Shown: positions 8,900-16,641 of the stretch, one piece after another
How positions within the stretch are numbered: position 1 is the first letter of the stretch
How the letters are laid out: every line of letters starts with the position of its first letter
Assembly (NCBI GenBank): GCA_040414495.1
Contig: JBEDUI010000058.1
Coordinates: forward strand, 1-40,754
DNA: 40,754 nt
Direction: 5' to 3'
DNA from: DATAVB01 sp040414495
GTDB taxonomy: Bacteria > Actinomycetota > Actinomycetes > Mycobacteriales > QHCD01
Position numbers and translations under genes: made by a program
The notes under the pieces: generated by a model
Told to the model about the DNA's origin: nothing
The model's database searches: none
Seen by the model: the letters and a program-made list of their open reading frames with translations, nothing else

Positions 8900-10380
8900 T
8901 TGGCTGCCGCCGTCACGTCGAACGACAGCGAGACCGCATTCACCGGAATTCCGGTAACACCCTTGCGTTCGACCATCAAATTTGGCAGCAGGAACAGCCA
9001 ATCGCTGGCCGCATCGTCGCTGATCTGCCGCGCGACCCGGCGCATCAAGGTGATCTGTTGCTTCGCCGTTCCAGCGTCAGCCGCGGCCAACCACCGTACG
9101 ACCTGCGGATTGTGGTAATGCCAGTAATAGTCCGGGTTCCCGTATTGCACGATGTCCCGCGGCTCAACGTGCGAGACGATCGACAGGTCGTAGTCGGCCT
9201 TGGTGAATACGACATCCAGCCAGCGCGCCGGGAATTCCAGCTCGCTGATACGCACGTGGATTCCGACCTGTCGCAGTTGGGACTCGACGACCTGCCCGGC
9301 GGCCGTGGCGTACGGCAATGTCGGCAGCTTGAGCTGCAAGGAGAGCCCGTTTTTATGTCCGGCCCGGGCCAGCAGGCTTTTCGCCTTGGCCGGATCATAC
9401 GGATAGTGGTTGGACAGGTTCTGGTACCACGGGTCGGTCGGCGGCACCATGCTGCCGATCAACTGCCCGTAGCCGGCCCACGCGGTTTTCACCAATGCCT
9501 TGCGGTCGATGGCGTAGTTGATCGCCTGCCGCACCAGCTTGTTCCGCAGTGGACCCCGACTGTTGTTCATCGCGAGCACGACCTCACCGTTGGTCGTACC
9601 GTCGTCGACCACGAATTTGGATTTGTCGCTGAACTCGGGAATTGTCTGCGGCGCCTGGACATTGCTGATCACGTCGAGTTGGTCGGTGAGCAGATAATTG
9701 TTCATCGCGTTGGGGTCGGTGAAATACCGGAAAACGACCGTGGCCATTTTCGCGTGCCTGCCCCAGTAGTGGTCGTTCCGGGCCAGTGTGATGCTGGTTC
9801 CGCGTACCCACGAGGAGAACGTGTACGGCCCACTGCCGACGGGCTTGGTGGCGATGGTGCCGATCGCCTTGCGGTCAAAGACAATGCCCACCGTGCCGGT
9901 CAAGGAGAACAGCCAGTTGTTGCTCGGTTGTTTGAGATGTACGACCACGGTGTCCGGACCGTCGGCGCTGATCGTCCGCACCGGCGCCATTTGCGCTTTG
10001 AACGGGTGGTTGGACGCCGGCGCGATAACGCGTTTGAAGCTGTAAACCACGTCGGCGCTGGTCAGCGGATCACCGTTGCTGAACCGTACTCCCCGCCGCA
10101 GTTGGAAGGTGTACGTCGTGCGGTCGGCCGATTCCTTCCAGGATCGGGCCAGCAGCGGACGGATACGGCCCTTCCCGTCCAGCTTCACCAATCCTTCGTA
10201 GACGTTGTAGAGCAGGACCTGCGGAATGGCCGCGGCCGAACTGACCGTCGGGTCCAAGGTCGGCGGCTCGGCCGTCGCCCCGATGGACAATGTCGTGTCG
10301 GTGTCGTCGGCGGCACTCTGCCCGCAGGCGGTCACCGTAGTGAGCGCTACGACGCAGGCAAGCCAACAACGCAACCTCAT
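8896..10380 (-). CDS. Peptide-binding lipoprotein (SBP family 5)
   Basis: A 494-residue extracytoplasmic binding protein. A short leader, MRLRCWLACVVALTTVTAC, ends in lipobox VTAC with C19 as the lipidated cysteine. The mature protein shows the family 5 features SIGATAEPPTLDP, YNVYEGLVKLDGKGRIRPLLA, and TYTFQLRRGVRFSNGDPLTSADVVYSFKR in consecutive pieces. Family 5 proteins capture di- and oligopeptides, nickel or other solutes for DppBCDF-type importers. ATG 10380 overlaps the stop of the upstream P1 peptidase by 4 bases; the open frame to 10653 is only antisense-type extension. Being embedded between peptidase and permease genes argues for a peptide-like ligand. Confidence 0.92.
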   Translation of the reverse strand: MRLRCWLACVVALTTVTACGQSAADDTDTTLSIGATAEPPTLDPTVSSAAAIPQVLLYNVYEGLVKLDGKGRIRPLLARSWKESADRTTYTFQLRRGVRFSNGDPLTSADVVYSFKRVIAPASNHPFKAQMAPVRTISADGPDTVVVHLKQPSNNWLFSLTGTVGIVFDRKAIGTIATKPVGSGPYTFSSWVRGTSITLARNDHYWGRHAKMATVVFRYFTDPNAMNNYLLTDQLDVISNVQAPQTIPEFSDKSKFVVDDGTTNGEVVLAMNNSRGPLRNKLVRQAINYAIDRKALVKTAWAGYGQLIGSMVPPTDPWYQNLSNHYPYDPAKAKSLLARAGHKNGLSLQLKLPTLPYATAAGQVVESQLRQVGIHVRISELEFPARWLDVVFTKADYDLSIVSHVEPRDIVQYGNPDYYWHYHNPQVVRWLAAADAGTAKQQITLMRRVARQISDDAASDWLFLLPNLMVERKGVTGIPVNAVSLSFDVTAAAK

Positions 10381-11351
10381 CCAGCGCCGCCGGGCGATGC
10401 GAGAAATGCGGACGGGCACACGTCGCGGTAGGCCGAGAACGAATGTGAACCGGTCGCCGCCACCAGGCCGTTGAATATCGCCTCGGTGAACGCGCCGGCG
10501 CTGGCGGCGATGAGCTCGTCGAACTGAACCGGGTCCGCCACCGGAACGTCTCCTATGGACAGTGTGAAAACCGTGTCGCCGTCGATCATCGTATGAGCCG
10601 GCCGGATCGCGATGGCCAGACCGTCGTGGGCCGAACCAGCCAGCCGTTGACACTGCGCTTTGGTCAATGCGGCATCGGTGTACACGACACCAATCGTCGT
10701 GTTCAGCATGGACCGGTGCGGGGCCGGTAGCGCCGCGACCTCGGCCGGCGCCGGCGAGGCCAGCGTGCCGTTGACGTCGCTGAAAAGCCTACCGGTACGG
10801 GGATCCACTGGCGATCCGGCCGCATTGACCACCGCGATCGCCTCGACCGTCACGCCACTGGGCGTCGTCACTGTCGCATGGCCAACTCCGCCTTTGAGCC
10901 CGCCGGCCTTCGCGCCCGCCCCTGCGCCGACCGTGCCCTGCCGGACCGGACCCGCCTCCGCTGCCTCACACGCCGCCCAACCGAATTCCGCGGTCGGCCG
11001 GTGCGAGAAATTCCCACCGCGTCCGAGATCGAAAATCACCGCCCCTGGCACGATCGGCACGACCTCGTGCGGCTGAGTTCCCAGTGGAAAGCCGATCTGG
11101 CGTTGTTCCAACCAATCCACAATGCCGGTCGCGGCGGCCAGACCGTAGGCGGATCCGCCGGTCAACATCACCGCATGAATCCGCTCGACGAGATTGCGCG
11201 GATCAAGCAGATCCGTCTCCCGGGTTCCGGGTGCGCCACCGCGCGACTCATATCCGGCCACCGCGCCTCGTGGACAGAGCACGACCGTGGTGCCGGTCAT
11301 CCAGTCGTCGTCAATTCGCTCGTGGTGGCCGACCAGAATTCCTTCGATCAT
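10377..11351 (-). CDS. P1-family peptidase (DmpA/L-aminopeptidase-like Ntn hydrolase)
   Basis: A 324-residue protein of the DmpA/OAT fold (peptidase family S58/P1). Family features are VLCPRGAVAGYESRGGAPGTRETDLLDP near the N-terminus in pieces, MLTGGSAYGLAAATG (residues 62-76), and GAGAGAKAGGLKGG. LNTTIGVV contains N217-T218. In this family the precursor self-cleaves before a Ser/Thr that becomes the nucleophile, and the actinobacterial NTT form uses threonine. Known members release N-terminal L- or D-residues or cleave beta-aminopeptides. Here it sits between an M20 peptidase and a peptide-binding lipoprotein with 4-base overlaps on both sides, so it likely processes the imported peptide in the cytoplasm. 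Exact specificity is unknown. Confidence 0.88.
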   Translation of the reverse strand: MIEGILVGHHERIDDDWMTGTTVVLCPRGAVAGYESRGGAPGTRETDLLDPRNLVERIHAVMLTGGSAYGLAAATGIVDWLEQRQIGFPLGTQPHEVVPIVPGAVIFDLGRGGNFSHRPTAEFGWAACEAAEAGPVRQGTVGAGAGAKAGGLKGGVGHATVTTPSGVTVEAIAVVNAAGSPVDPRTGRLFSDVNGTLASPAPAEVAALPAPHRSMLNTTIGVVYTDAALTKAQCQRLAGSAHDGLAIAIRPAHTMIDGDTVFTLSIGDVPVADPVQFDELIAASAGAFTEAIFNGLVAATGSHSFSAYRDVCPSAFLASPGGAG

Positions 11352-12520
11352 CCGTGATCCTCCAGGAACAGGCGCGCCGCCCGTTCGTACACCCGGGCCT
11401 TGCGGACAATGTCATCGATTTCCACGAATTCGTCGACCTGATGGGCGATCCATTTCCCGCCCGGGCCATACACCACGACCGGCAGGCCGGCGTCGCGCCA
11501 CAGAATCGTCCCGTCGGTCGCGCCCGGAACGCCACCGATCGCCGCCGACTGGCCGGTGATCTGCTCGTGCGCGGCCAGAACAGCCCGCGCCACCGCCGAA
11601 TCCGCCGCCGTCTCAATGGCCGGCCGGTCATCAATCACCGTCATCCGCACTTCAACGCCGGTACCAGCCGCGGCCGCGGTCACACCTTTGTCGATCGCGG
11701 CCACAATGTCCGCGTGGTCCAGGCCAGGAACGGTACGGATATCCAGCGCTAGCACGGCATCCGCGCTGATCACGTTGATCTGGTCCAGGCCGCCGCCGCG
11801 CAACACAGTCGGCGTGACATACGGCAGGCCCAGATGCGGATGGGCGCCGCAGGAATCCTGTAACTGAGCCTGATATTCGGCCAGCCAGCTCAAAGCCTTA
11901 CCCAGCACGGGAACGGGATTCCGGCCGTGCTGCGGCATCGCCCCGTGCGCCATGACGCCGTGGAAGTCCAGCCGGATCCGCACGGCACCCTTTGCGGTCA
12001 GGCAAACCTCCTCGGCCTCCGGCTCGCACACGATCGCGGCATCCACATCGGCGGCGTGGCCAGCGGCCACGAAGTGCTTGGCGCCGAGCATCATGCCTTC
12101 TTCATCCACCAGCACGGCCAGCCGGACCCGACCGGGAAACGGCCCGGAGCGCTGCAATTCCCGGGTGGCGAACAGCATTGCGGCCAGACCCGATTTCATA
12201 TCCGCGCTGCCCCGACCGTACAACCGGCCGTCCACAATGTCCCCGCCGAATGGATCAACCGTCCACTGTGCACTGTCGCCTTCGGTCACCACATCGGTGT
12301 GGCCCTCGAACAGCAACGTCGGCCCGGGCGCTCCACCGTCGACGGTCGCGATCACGTTCGGCCGGCCCGGCGCGACCTCGTCCACGACCGGTTCCCAACC
12401 CCAGGACCGCATCAGGTTGGCCACCAGTTCGGCGGCCGACGCCTCACCACGGCCGGGCTCATTGACCGTCGGAAGCTGCACCAGCCGGCGGGTGAAGTCA
12501 ATCAACGCGTCGGTTTCCAC
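11348..12520 (-). CDS. M20-family metallopeptidase (ArgE/DapE-like)
   Basis: A 390-residue di-zinc amidohydrolase. Metal-ligand motifs in order are FEGHTDVV (His, Asp), GRGSADMKSG (Asp), VDEEGM (catalytic Glu-Glu) and the C-terminal VYGPGGKWIAHQVDEFVE (His). The dimerisation domain contains FHGVMAHGAMPQHGRNP. GTG at 12520 is preceded by AAGGGGG about 4 bases away, and the longer frame to 12913 runs antisense to the SDR gene. M20 members deacylate N-acyl amino acids or split dipeptides. With the P1 peptidase and importer in the same operon, a role in breaking down an imported acyl-amino acid or unusual peptide is inferred. Confidence 0.92.
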   Translation of the reverse strand: METDALIDFTRRLVQLPTVNEPGRGEASAAELVANLMRSWGWEPVVDEVAPGRPNVIATVDGGAPGPTLLFEGHTDVVTEGDSAQWTVDPFGGDIVDGRLYGRGSADMKSGLAAMLFATRELQRSGPFPGRVRLAVLVDEEGMMLGAKHFVAAGHAADVDAAIVCEPEAEEVCLTAKGAVRIRLDFHGVMAHGAMPQHGRNPVPVLGKALSWLAEYQAQLQDSCGAHPHLGLPYVTPTVLRGGGLDQINVISADAVLALDIRTVPGLDHADIVAAIDKGVTAAAAGTGVEVRMTVIDDRPAIETAADSAVARAVLAAHEQITGQSAAIGGVPGATDGTILWRDAGLPVVVYGPGGKWIAHQVDEFVEIDDIVRKARVYERAARLFLEDHG

Positions 12521-12530
12521 GATCCCCCTT

Positions 12531-13265
12531 TTATGCCGGTGGTTCGTATCGACCGTCGACCGCGGTCCAGCCACCGTCCACATAGAGCACTGTCCCGGTG
12601 ACGAACGACGCGGCCGGCGAGGCGAGGAAAACCGCCGCTCCGACCAATTCGTCCGGCCGGGCCCACCGGCCCAGCGCCGACTTGCTCGCATAGGCCTCGT
12701 ACCACTCCCGGTCGGCCCGGATCTGCGCGGTGAGCGGGGTTTCCACGACACCCGGCGCAATGGCGTTGCAGCGCACACCGGACGGACCGAATTCGGCCGC
12801 GGCGGTACGAACCAACTGCTCGATACCGGCCTTGGTCGCCGCGTACACACCCTGCCCCGGCTCGACGGTCTGTCCTCTGATCGAGGTGAAACCGATAATG
12901 CTGCCGCGACCACGCGCGGCCATGCGTGGCCCGAAGGCGTGCAACAAGTGGAAAGTGCCAGCCAGATTGGTATTCAGCACCTTGTGCATTTCAGCTGGTG
13001 TCAGATCGGCCAGCCGCTTGCGGATATTGATGCTGACCGTGGTGACCAATACATCGGGTGCACCGAATTCCGCCGCCACCGATTCAACCGATGCGGCATC
13101 GGTCACGTCCAGGGCGATCATTCCGTCGGCCGGATCGACGTCGGCACAGGTCACGTCGGCACCGTGGGCGCGTAACCCGTCCGCCACCTCCACCCCAATG
13201 CCACCGGCGCCGACCACCAGCGCACGCTGGCCGTCCAGCCGAAAGAGACTCGCGTAGTCAGTCAT
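12531..13265 (-). CDS. Short-chain dehydrogenase/reductase
   Basis: A 244-residue classical SDR. The nucleotide-binding motif is VVGAGGIG (a variant of TGxxxGIG), followed by NTNLAGTFHL, the catalytic serine in SIIGFTSIRG and YAATK with the catalytic Tyr and Lys. The C-terminal PASFVTGTVLYVDGGWTAVDG is typical. The start is taken as ATG 13265; a TTG at 13280 in frame would add five residues. It is the promoter-proximal gene of the peptide import operon and ends 10 bases before the M20 gene. An oxidoreductase in this place suggests the imported compound carries a hydroxy or keto group, which is inference only. Confidence 0.9.
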   Translation of the reverse strand: MTDYASLFRLDGQRALVVGAGGIGVEVADGLRAHGADVTCADVDPADGMIALDVTDAASVESVAAEFGAPDVLVTTVSINIRKRLADLTPAEMHKVLNTNLAGTFHLLHAFGPRMAARGRGSIIGFTSIRGQTVEPGQGVYAATKAGIEQLVRTAAAEFGPSGVRCNAIAPGVVETPLTAQIRADREWYEAYASKSALGRWARPDELVGAAVFLASPAASFVTGTVLYVDGGWTAVDGRYEPPA

Positions 13266-13304
13266 GCACCACCCCGACAATCAGCGGCAACGTCGCATAG
13301 TGTG

Positions 13305-13317
13305 CTGGTCCGACCAG
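13305..13317. promoter_or_regulatory. FadR-type GntR operator
   Basis: CTGGTCCGACCAG is a perfect inverted repeat (6-base arms, one central base) and matches the TGGTC-N-GACCA core bound by FadR-subfamily GntR regulators. It lies between the divergent SDR operon and a FadR-type GntR gene. A candidate minus-strand -10 (CACTAT, 13297-13302) lies beside it, so binding would block the operon promoter. Autoregulation by the adjacent GntR is the simplest reading. Confidence 0.7.
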
Positions 13318-13333
13318 TCGGCCCGGTATAGCA

Positions 13334-13349
13334 TGTGAGTACGCTCACA
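13334..13349. promoter_or_regulatory. CRP/cAMP-receptor-type site
   Basis: TGTGAGTACGCTCACA matches the CRP consensus TGTGA-N6-TCACA at every defined position and is fully symmetric over 6-base arms. Its centre lies about 50 bases upstream of the inferred start of the minus-strand peptide operon, which has no good -35 box, so activation by a CRP/FNR-family protein is plausible. It is also 60-75 bases upstream of the GntR start codon. Confidence 0.6.
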
Positions 13350-13409
13350 GCGATTTCCGTCCATGTCAAGACGGGTCAGTGTTCAACCTACGTTCCAAAA
13401 GAGGTTTCC

Positions 13410-14195
13410 GTGGTCGACCCGCAAACGGCCCGTCGCTTCGCTCCAGCGCGTCCGGTCCGGGTTTATGAGCGGGTGGTGCAACAGATCGAGGAGGCTATTT
13501 ACCTCGGTCAACTCCGGCCCGGTGAGCGACTGCCGTCCGAACGGGAATTGATGACTCAGTTCGCGGTGAGCCGCGCCACGATCAGAGAAGCATTACGCGT
13601 GTTACAGAGCGCCGGGCTGGTGCGGAGTCGTCCGGGCGATCCCCGCGGCCCGGAAGTGCTGCCGTTCTCTACGACCGGAATTCACAAATCAATGAGCGCG
13701 CTGGCCCGGGTCGGACAGCTCGGGCTGGGCGAGTTGGCGCAATTCCGGATGCTGATTGAGGGCGAATGCGCGTCACTGGCCGCCGCCGTTCGCACCGAGC
13801 CGCAGTTGGCCGCGCTGGAGAATGCGGCCAACGGCATGAAGGCGGCGATCGCGCTGGGGCCTGAGGCCTTCGATGCCGCCGACGTCGCCTTTCGCGACCT
13901 GCTCGCCGAGATCAGCGCGAACACGCTGCTGCGGGTCTGCGCCAGCGTAGTCCGCGAGGTCGCCGGTGACCTGCTCGCCCGCAACCCCGCCTACCGACCG
14001 AACGGGGTCGAGGAAATGCGGCGCGCGGTCCGGCGGCAGCGTCGTGTGCTCGCCGCCATCCGCGATCGCGCCGCCGGCCGCGCCCAGACGTTGGTCAGGC
14101 GGCAGCTTTACGACTACTACCGCGGATACGTCAGCCCGGCCGAGTTGCCCGCGCTGGAGCTCACGCGAGGCCAGAGCGCACCACGTCGAGCCTGA
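13410..14195 (+). CDS. GntR-family regulator (FadR/FCD type)
   Basis: A 261-residue regulator. The N-terminal winged helix-turn-helix is clear: YERVVQQIEEAIYLGQLRPGERLPSE in pieces, then RELMTQFAVSRATIREALRVLQSAGLV. An all-helical C-terminal effector domain of the FCD type follows. The histidines that bind metal in most FCD domains seem replaced: FRDLLAE where FH is usual, and RRQRRVLAAI and RRQLYDYY where His is usual. The effector may therefore bind without metal. GTG at 13410 is used because AAGAGG precedes it by about 7 bases; the frame is open back to 13335. It is divergent from the peptide operon, which it probably represses through the operator at 13305-13317. Confidence 0.88.
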   Translation: MVDPQTARRFAPARPVRVYERVVQQIEEAIYLGQLRPGERLPSERELMTQFAVSRATIREALRVLQSAGLVRSRPGDPRGPEVLPFSTTGIHKSMSALARVGQLGLGELAQFRMLIEGECASLAAAVRTEPQLAALENAANGMKAAIALGPEAFDAADVAFRDLLAEISANTLLRVCASVVREVAGDLLARNPAYRPNGVEEMRRAVRRQRRVLAAIRDRAAGRAQTLVRRQLYDYYRGYVSPAELPALELTRGQSAPRRA

Positions 14196-14218
14196 CAAAC
14201 GCCGGATTGCCGGCCGCG

Positions 14219-14235
14219 TATGCTCTAGAGCCGTG
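14219..14235 (+). promoter_or_regulatory. Possible -10 box for leaderless galE mRNA
   Basis: TATGCT at 14219-14224 lies 8 bases before the galE GTG at 14233, the spacing expected when transcription starts at the start codon. There is no ribosome site in this stretch, which supports a leaderless message. A good -35 is not visible, so confidence is low. Confidence 0.35.
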
Positions 14236-15243
14236 CTGCCGTCAACTACCGGAAAGGTTCTGATCACCGGTGGTGCGGGCTACATCGGCTCGAGCACCGC
14301 GTCGGCCTGCATGGATGCCGGCATCACCCCGGTCATCCTGGACAATCTGAGCACCGGTCGGGCCGAATTCACCGCGGGACGGCCGTTTTATCGCGGCGAT
14401 ATCGCCGACGGCGCCCTGCTGGACCGGATATTCACCGAGCACCCGGAAATTACGGCCGTGATTCATTGCGCGGCGCGGATCATCGTGCCCGAATCCGTCG
14501 CGGTGCCGCTGGACTACTACCGGGAGAACGTCGGTAAGACCCAGCAGTTACTGGAGCATCTGAACCATAACGGTTGCCGGGTATTCGTATTCAGCTCGTC
14601 GGCTTCGATGTACGCGCCGGGGCCGGATTTCTCGGTCGATGAATCGTCCGCGCTGGATCCGAAAAACCCGTACGCGCGAACAAAAATGATTGTCGAATTG
14701 ATGCTGCGCGACGTGGCGGGCGCCACCCCACTGCGGGCATTGTCGCTGCGGTATTTCAACCCCATCGGCGCGGATCCCCGCTACCGCAGCGGTTTGCAGA
14801 TCGAGCATCCGACTCACGCATTGGGCAAGCTCATCACCGCCCGGGAAAGCGGGCGGCCGTTTACGCTGACCGGCACCAATTGGCCGACCCGTGACGGCAC
14901 CGGGATCCGCGATTACGTGAACGTCTGGGATCTCGCCCTGGCGCATGTCGCGGCGCTCCGTCATTTTGACACCGCGTTGGCGGGCCAGCCGTACGCGGCG
15001 ATCAACCTCGGCACTGGATCCGGCACGACCGTACGCGAATTGCTGGGCGCGTTCGAGTCGGTCACCGGCATGCCGGTCGACGTTGTCGAAGCCGAACCGC
15101 GCCCCGGCGATTCGGCTGGTTGCTATACACGCAGCGATAAGGCCGGGCGCCTGTTGAAATGGCGCGCCAGCCAATCACTGCACGACGGCATTCGGCAGTC
15201 CCTCGAATGGGCTGCCCGACGCAAATCGATTCTCGGTTATTGA
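14233..15243 (+). CDS. galE: UDP-glucose 4-epimerase
   Basis: A 336-residue extended SDR. The NAD-binding motif GGAGYIG is at residues 13-19, and the catalytic Y147-x3-K151 lies in PYARTK with the serine in VFSSSASMY. The substrate-domain sequence LSLRYFNPIGADP, then RDGTGIRDYVNVWDLALAH and INLGTGSGTTVRELL, is characteristic of GalE. It interconverts UDP-glucose and UDP-galactose in the cytoplasm. GTG 14233 is chosen because the preceding part of the open frame is antisense-like and overlaps the GntR gene. It stands alone, with GntR upstream on the same strand. Confidence 0.92.
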   Translation: MLPSTTGKVLITGGAGYIGSSTASACMDAGITPVILDNLSTGRAEFTAGRPFYRGDIADGALLDRIFTEHPEITAVIHCAARIIVPESVAVPLDYYRENVGKTQQLLEHLNHNGCRVFVFSSSASMYAPGPDFSVDESSALDPKNPYARTKMIVELMLRDVAGATPLRALSLRYFNPIGADPRYRSGLQIEHPTHALGKLITARESGRPFTLTGTNWPTRDGTGIRDYVNVWDLALAHVAALRHFDTALAGQPYAAINLGTGSGTTVRELLGAFESVTGMPVDVVEAEPRPGDSAGCYTRSDKAGRLLKWRASQSLHDGIRQSLEWAARRKSILGY

Positions 15244-15273
15244 GAATTCAGGTAGTACGGCCTGACGTGGTAC

Positions 15274-15471
15274 TCAGCTATTCGAATCGGGGTTGTCAGA
15301 ACCCTGATCGGTGCCGAGGTACTCGCCGGCCTTGTCCTCCGCCTTGTCGATTTGTTCGGAGTGTTTTCCGCCGGTCTTGTCATCGACGAACTGGCCGCCT
15401 TTGTCCAGACCCTGGTCGACCTGGTCCGGGTGCTCCTTTGCTTTGCCCTTGAGGCGATCGAAGATGCCCAT
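15274..15471 (-). CDS. MT0933-like small antitoxin-type protein
   Basis: A 65-residue, very hydrophilic protein starting MGIFDRLKGKAKEHPDQVDQ and carrying repeated DKGGQFVDDKTGGKHSEQIDK-like amphipathic turns (in pieces). This is the pattern of the MT0933/Rv0909 antitoxin family (PF14013), which is also abundant as stand-alone small proteins in actinomycetes. No toxin gene is adjacent, so a toxin-antitoxin role is not supported here; a stress-related role like CsbD-type proteins is equally possible. The start has GGAGGG about 7 bases upstream. A sigma-B-like promoter lies about 120 bases upstream. Confidence 0.85.
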   Translation of the reverse strand: MGIFDRLKGKAKEHPDQVDQGLDKGGQFVDDKTGGKHSEQIDKAEDKAGEYLGTDQGSDNPDSNS

Positions 15472-15591
15472 CAGGGCTCCCTCCGTTCAGCGGGGCGGGC
15501 CCGACCTCGCCGTCGGGTCCGGGTCTCGTGCAACCCCGAGGCACTCAAACGCAGACGCCGTCCCACGACTATCCCCGTTTGTTAACGCCCC

Positions 15592-15616
15592 GTACCCTAC
15601 CGTCTACTTGGGACAC
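15592..15616 (-). promoter_or_regulatory. Sigma-B-like promoter
   Basis: Read on the minus strand, GTGT, a 15-base spacer and GGGTAC match the actinomycete sigma-B pattern GNNT-N14-16-GGGTAY. It faces the MT0933-like gene, giving a leader of roughly 110 bases. General-stress control would suit the small hydrophilic product. Confidence 0.4.
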
Positions 15617-15682
15617 TCCGCCAGAGCAGAATGCGATAATCATTAATAAACCGGGAAGATGTTCTCCAAGCGACACGACTGC

Positions 15683-16591
15683 TCAGCTTTGCGAACCATC
15701 ATCCGGGTCACCGCGTGATTCGCCCGTGTCGTAGCCGTCGAGGCCTTCCAACGTGTCCGGCACGGTAAATCCATCGCGGCGCCACAGCGGTGCGCCGAGC
15801 TGCAGAATGGGCGCTATTGCCTCGAATACCTCATCATCATGGACGTCGGCGACGTGCACCTCGCAACATTCATCCGACGCTAGATTTACCGCATCCGCCG
15901 CCGCTTCGGCCACGGGCTCATGCGAAACCTCCTGGTCCACCAGGATCAGAATCACCCGCCAGGTACGGCCGCCAGGTTCCTCCAGCCGACGGAAGACGCG
16001 GACAACTTCCAGGACCGGCTCCATTCGCAGCAGCCTCGCGACGATGGCCGAATCGACTTCATCCGGAACCGTTGGACCAGGAAAGTCAGAAAATACGTCG
16101 TCAGGCCCGATTTCGTAGGCTTCGTCGACCTCGAGACCCGCCGCAATATCGGCGGTCGTCGCGATATCCGCCGTATCGAGCGGAAAACCGAGCTCGCCGC
16201 CGGCATTCAGCCAGATGTCGACGTCGCGCGGCCACCGCGCGAACAGCTCGCTGATCGGCACTTCAATCCACGGATCGTCGGGGCCGACCCGATTGGCCGC
16301 CGCTAGTTGCCGGTACGAGGTGTAAATCAGCGCGTGCCGGCCCTCTGAGTCGCTCACACAGGGGATCGTGAGCCCGCCGCTGGACGCAGCGCTCAGGCCG
16401 AGCGCGGTGGGTGGGTCGGCCAGCAGGCAGACCGTTGAGCGGGCCAGCGCCCGTAGCAACGTGGCGCGGGCGCCGTTGAAGACGCAACGCAGCAAGACCG
16501 ATTCGAGCTCATTCGTGGGCTCGAATTCGGTCTGGTCGCGCAGATCGACCCGCCGGTGGGCCTGGGATCGATCAGCCGGATCGCTCGACAC
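15683..16591 (-). CDS. SseB-family protein (two-domain)
   Basis: A 302-residue acidic protein. The N-terminal half has the SseB pattern PTNELESVLLRCV..LLRALARSTVCLLADPP, then IPCVSDSEGRHALIYTSYRQLA and FPLDTADIATTADI. The second half (VLEVVRVFRRLEEPGGRTWRVILILVD) matches the SseB C-terminal domain. SseB-like proteins are common next to type VII (ESX) substrates and other secretion loci in actinomycetes, but their biochemical role is not established. It is the last gene of a four-gene minus-strand cluster, 50 bases after the large WXG-type gene. GTG start at 16591. Confidence 0.8.
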   Translation of the reverse strand: MSSDPADRSQAHRRVDLRDQTEFEPTNELESVLLRCVFNGARATLLRALARSTVCLLADPPTALGLSAASSGGLTIPCVSDSEGRHALIYTSYRQLAAANRVGPDDPWIEVPISELFARWPRDVDIWLNAGGELGFPLDTADIATTADIAAGLEVDEAYEIGPDDVFSDFPGPTVPDEVDSAIVARLLRMEPVLEVVRVFRRLEEPGGRTWRVILILVDQEVSHEPVAEAAADAVNLASDECCEVHVADVHDDEVFEAIAPILQLGAPLWRRDGFTVPDTLEGLDGYDTGESRGDPDDGSQS

Positions 16592-16641
16592 GGTGTCCCC
16601 GACGCGTTGCGGCCCGTGCTAGTTCCGAAATGGGCCTTCGA

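Noticed and set aside
15274..15471. Toxin-antitoxin module around the MT0933-like gene
   Set aside because: No small toxin gene lies next to it; galE and an SseB gene are the neighbours.
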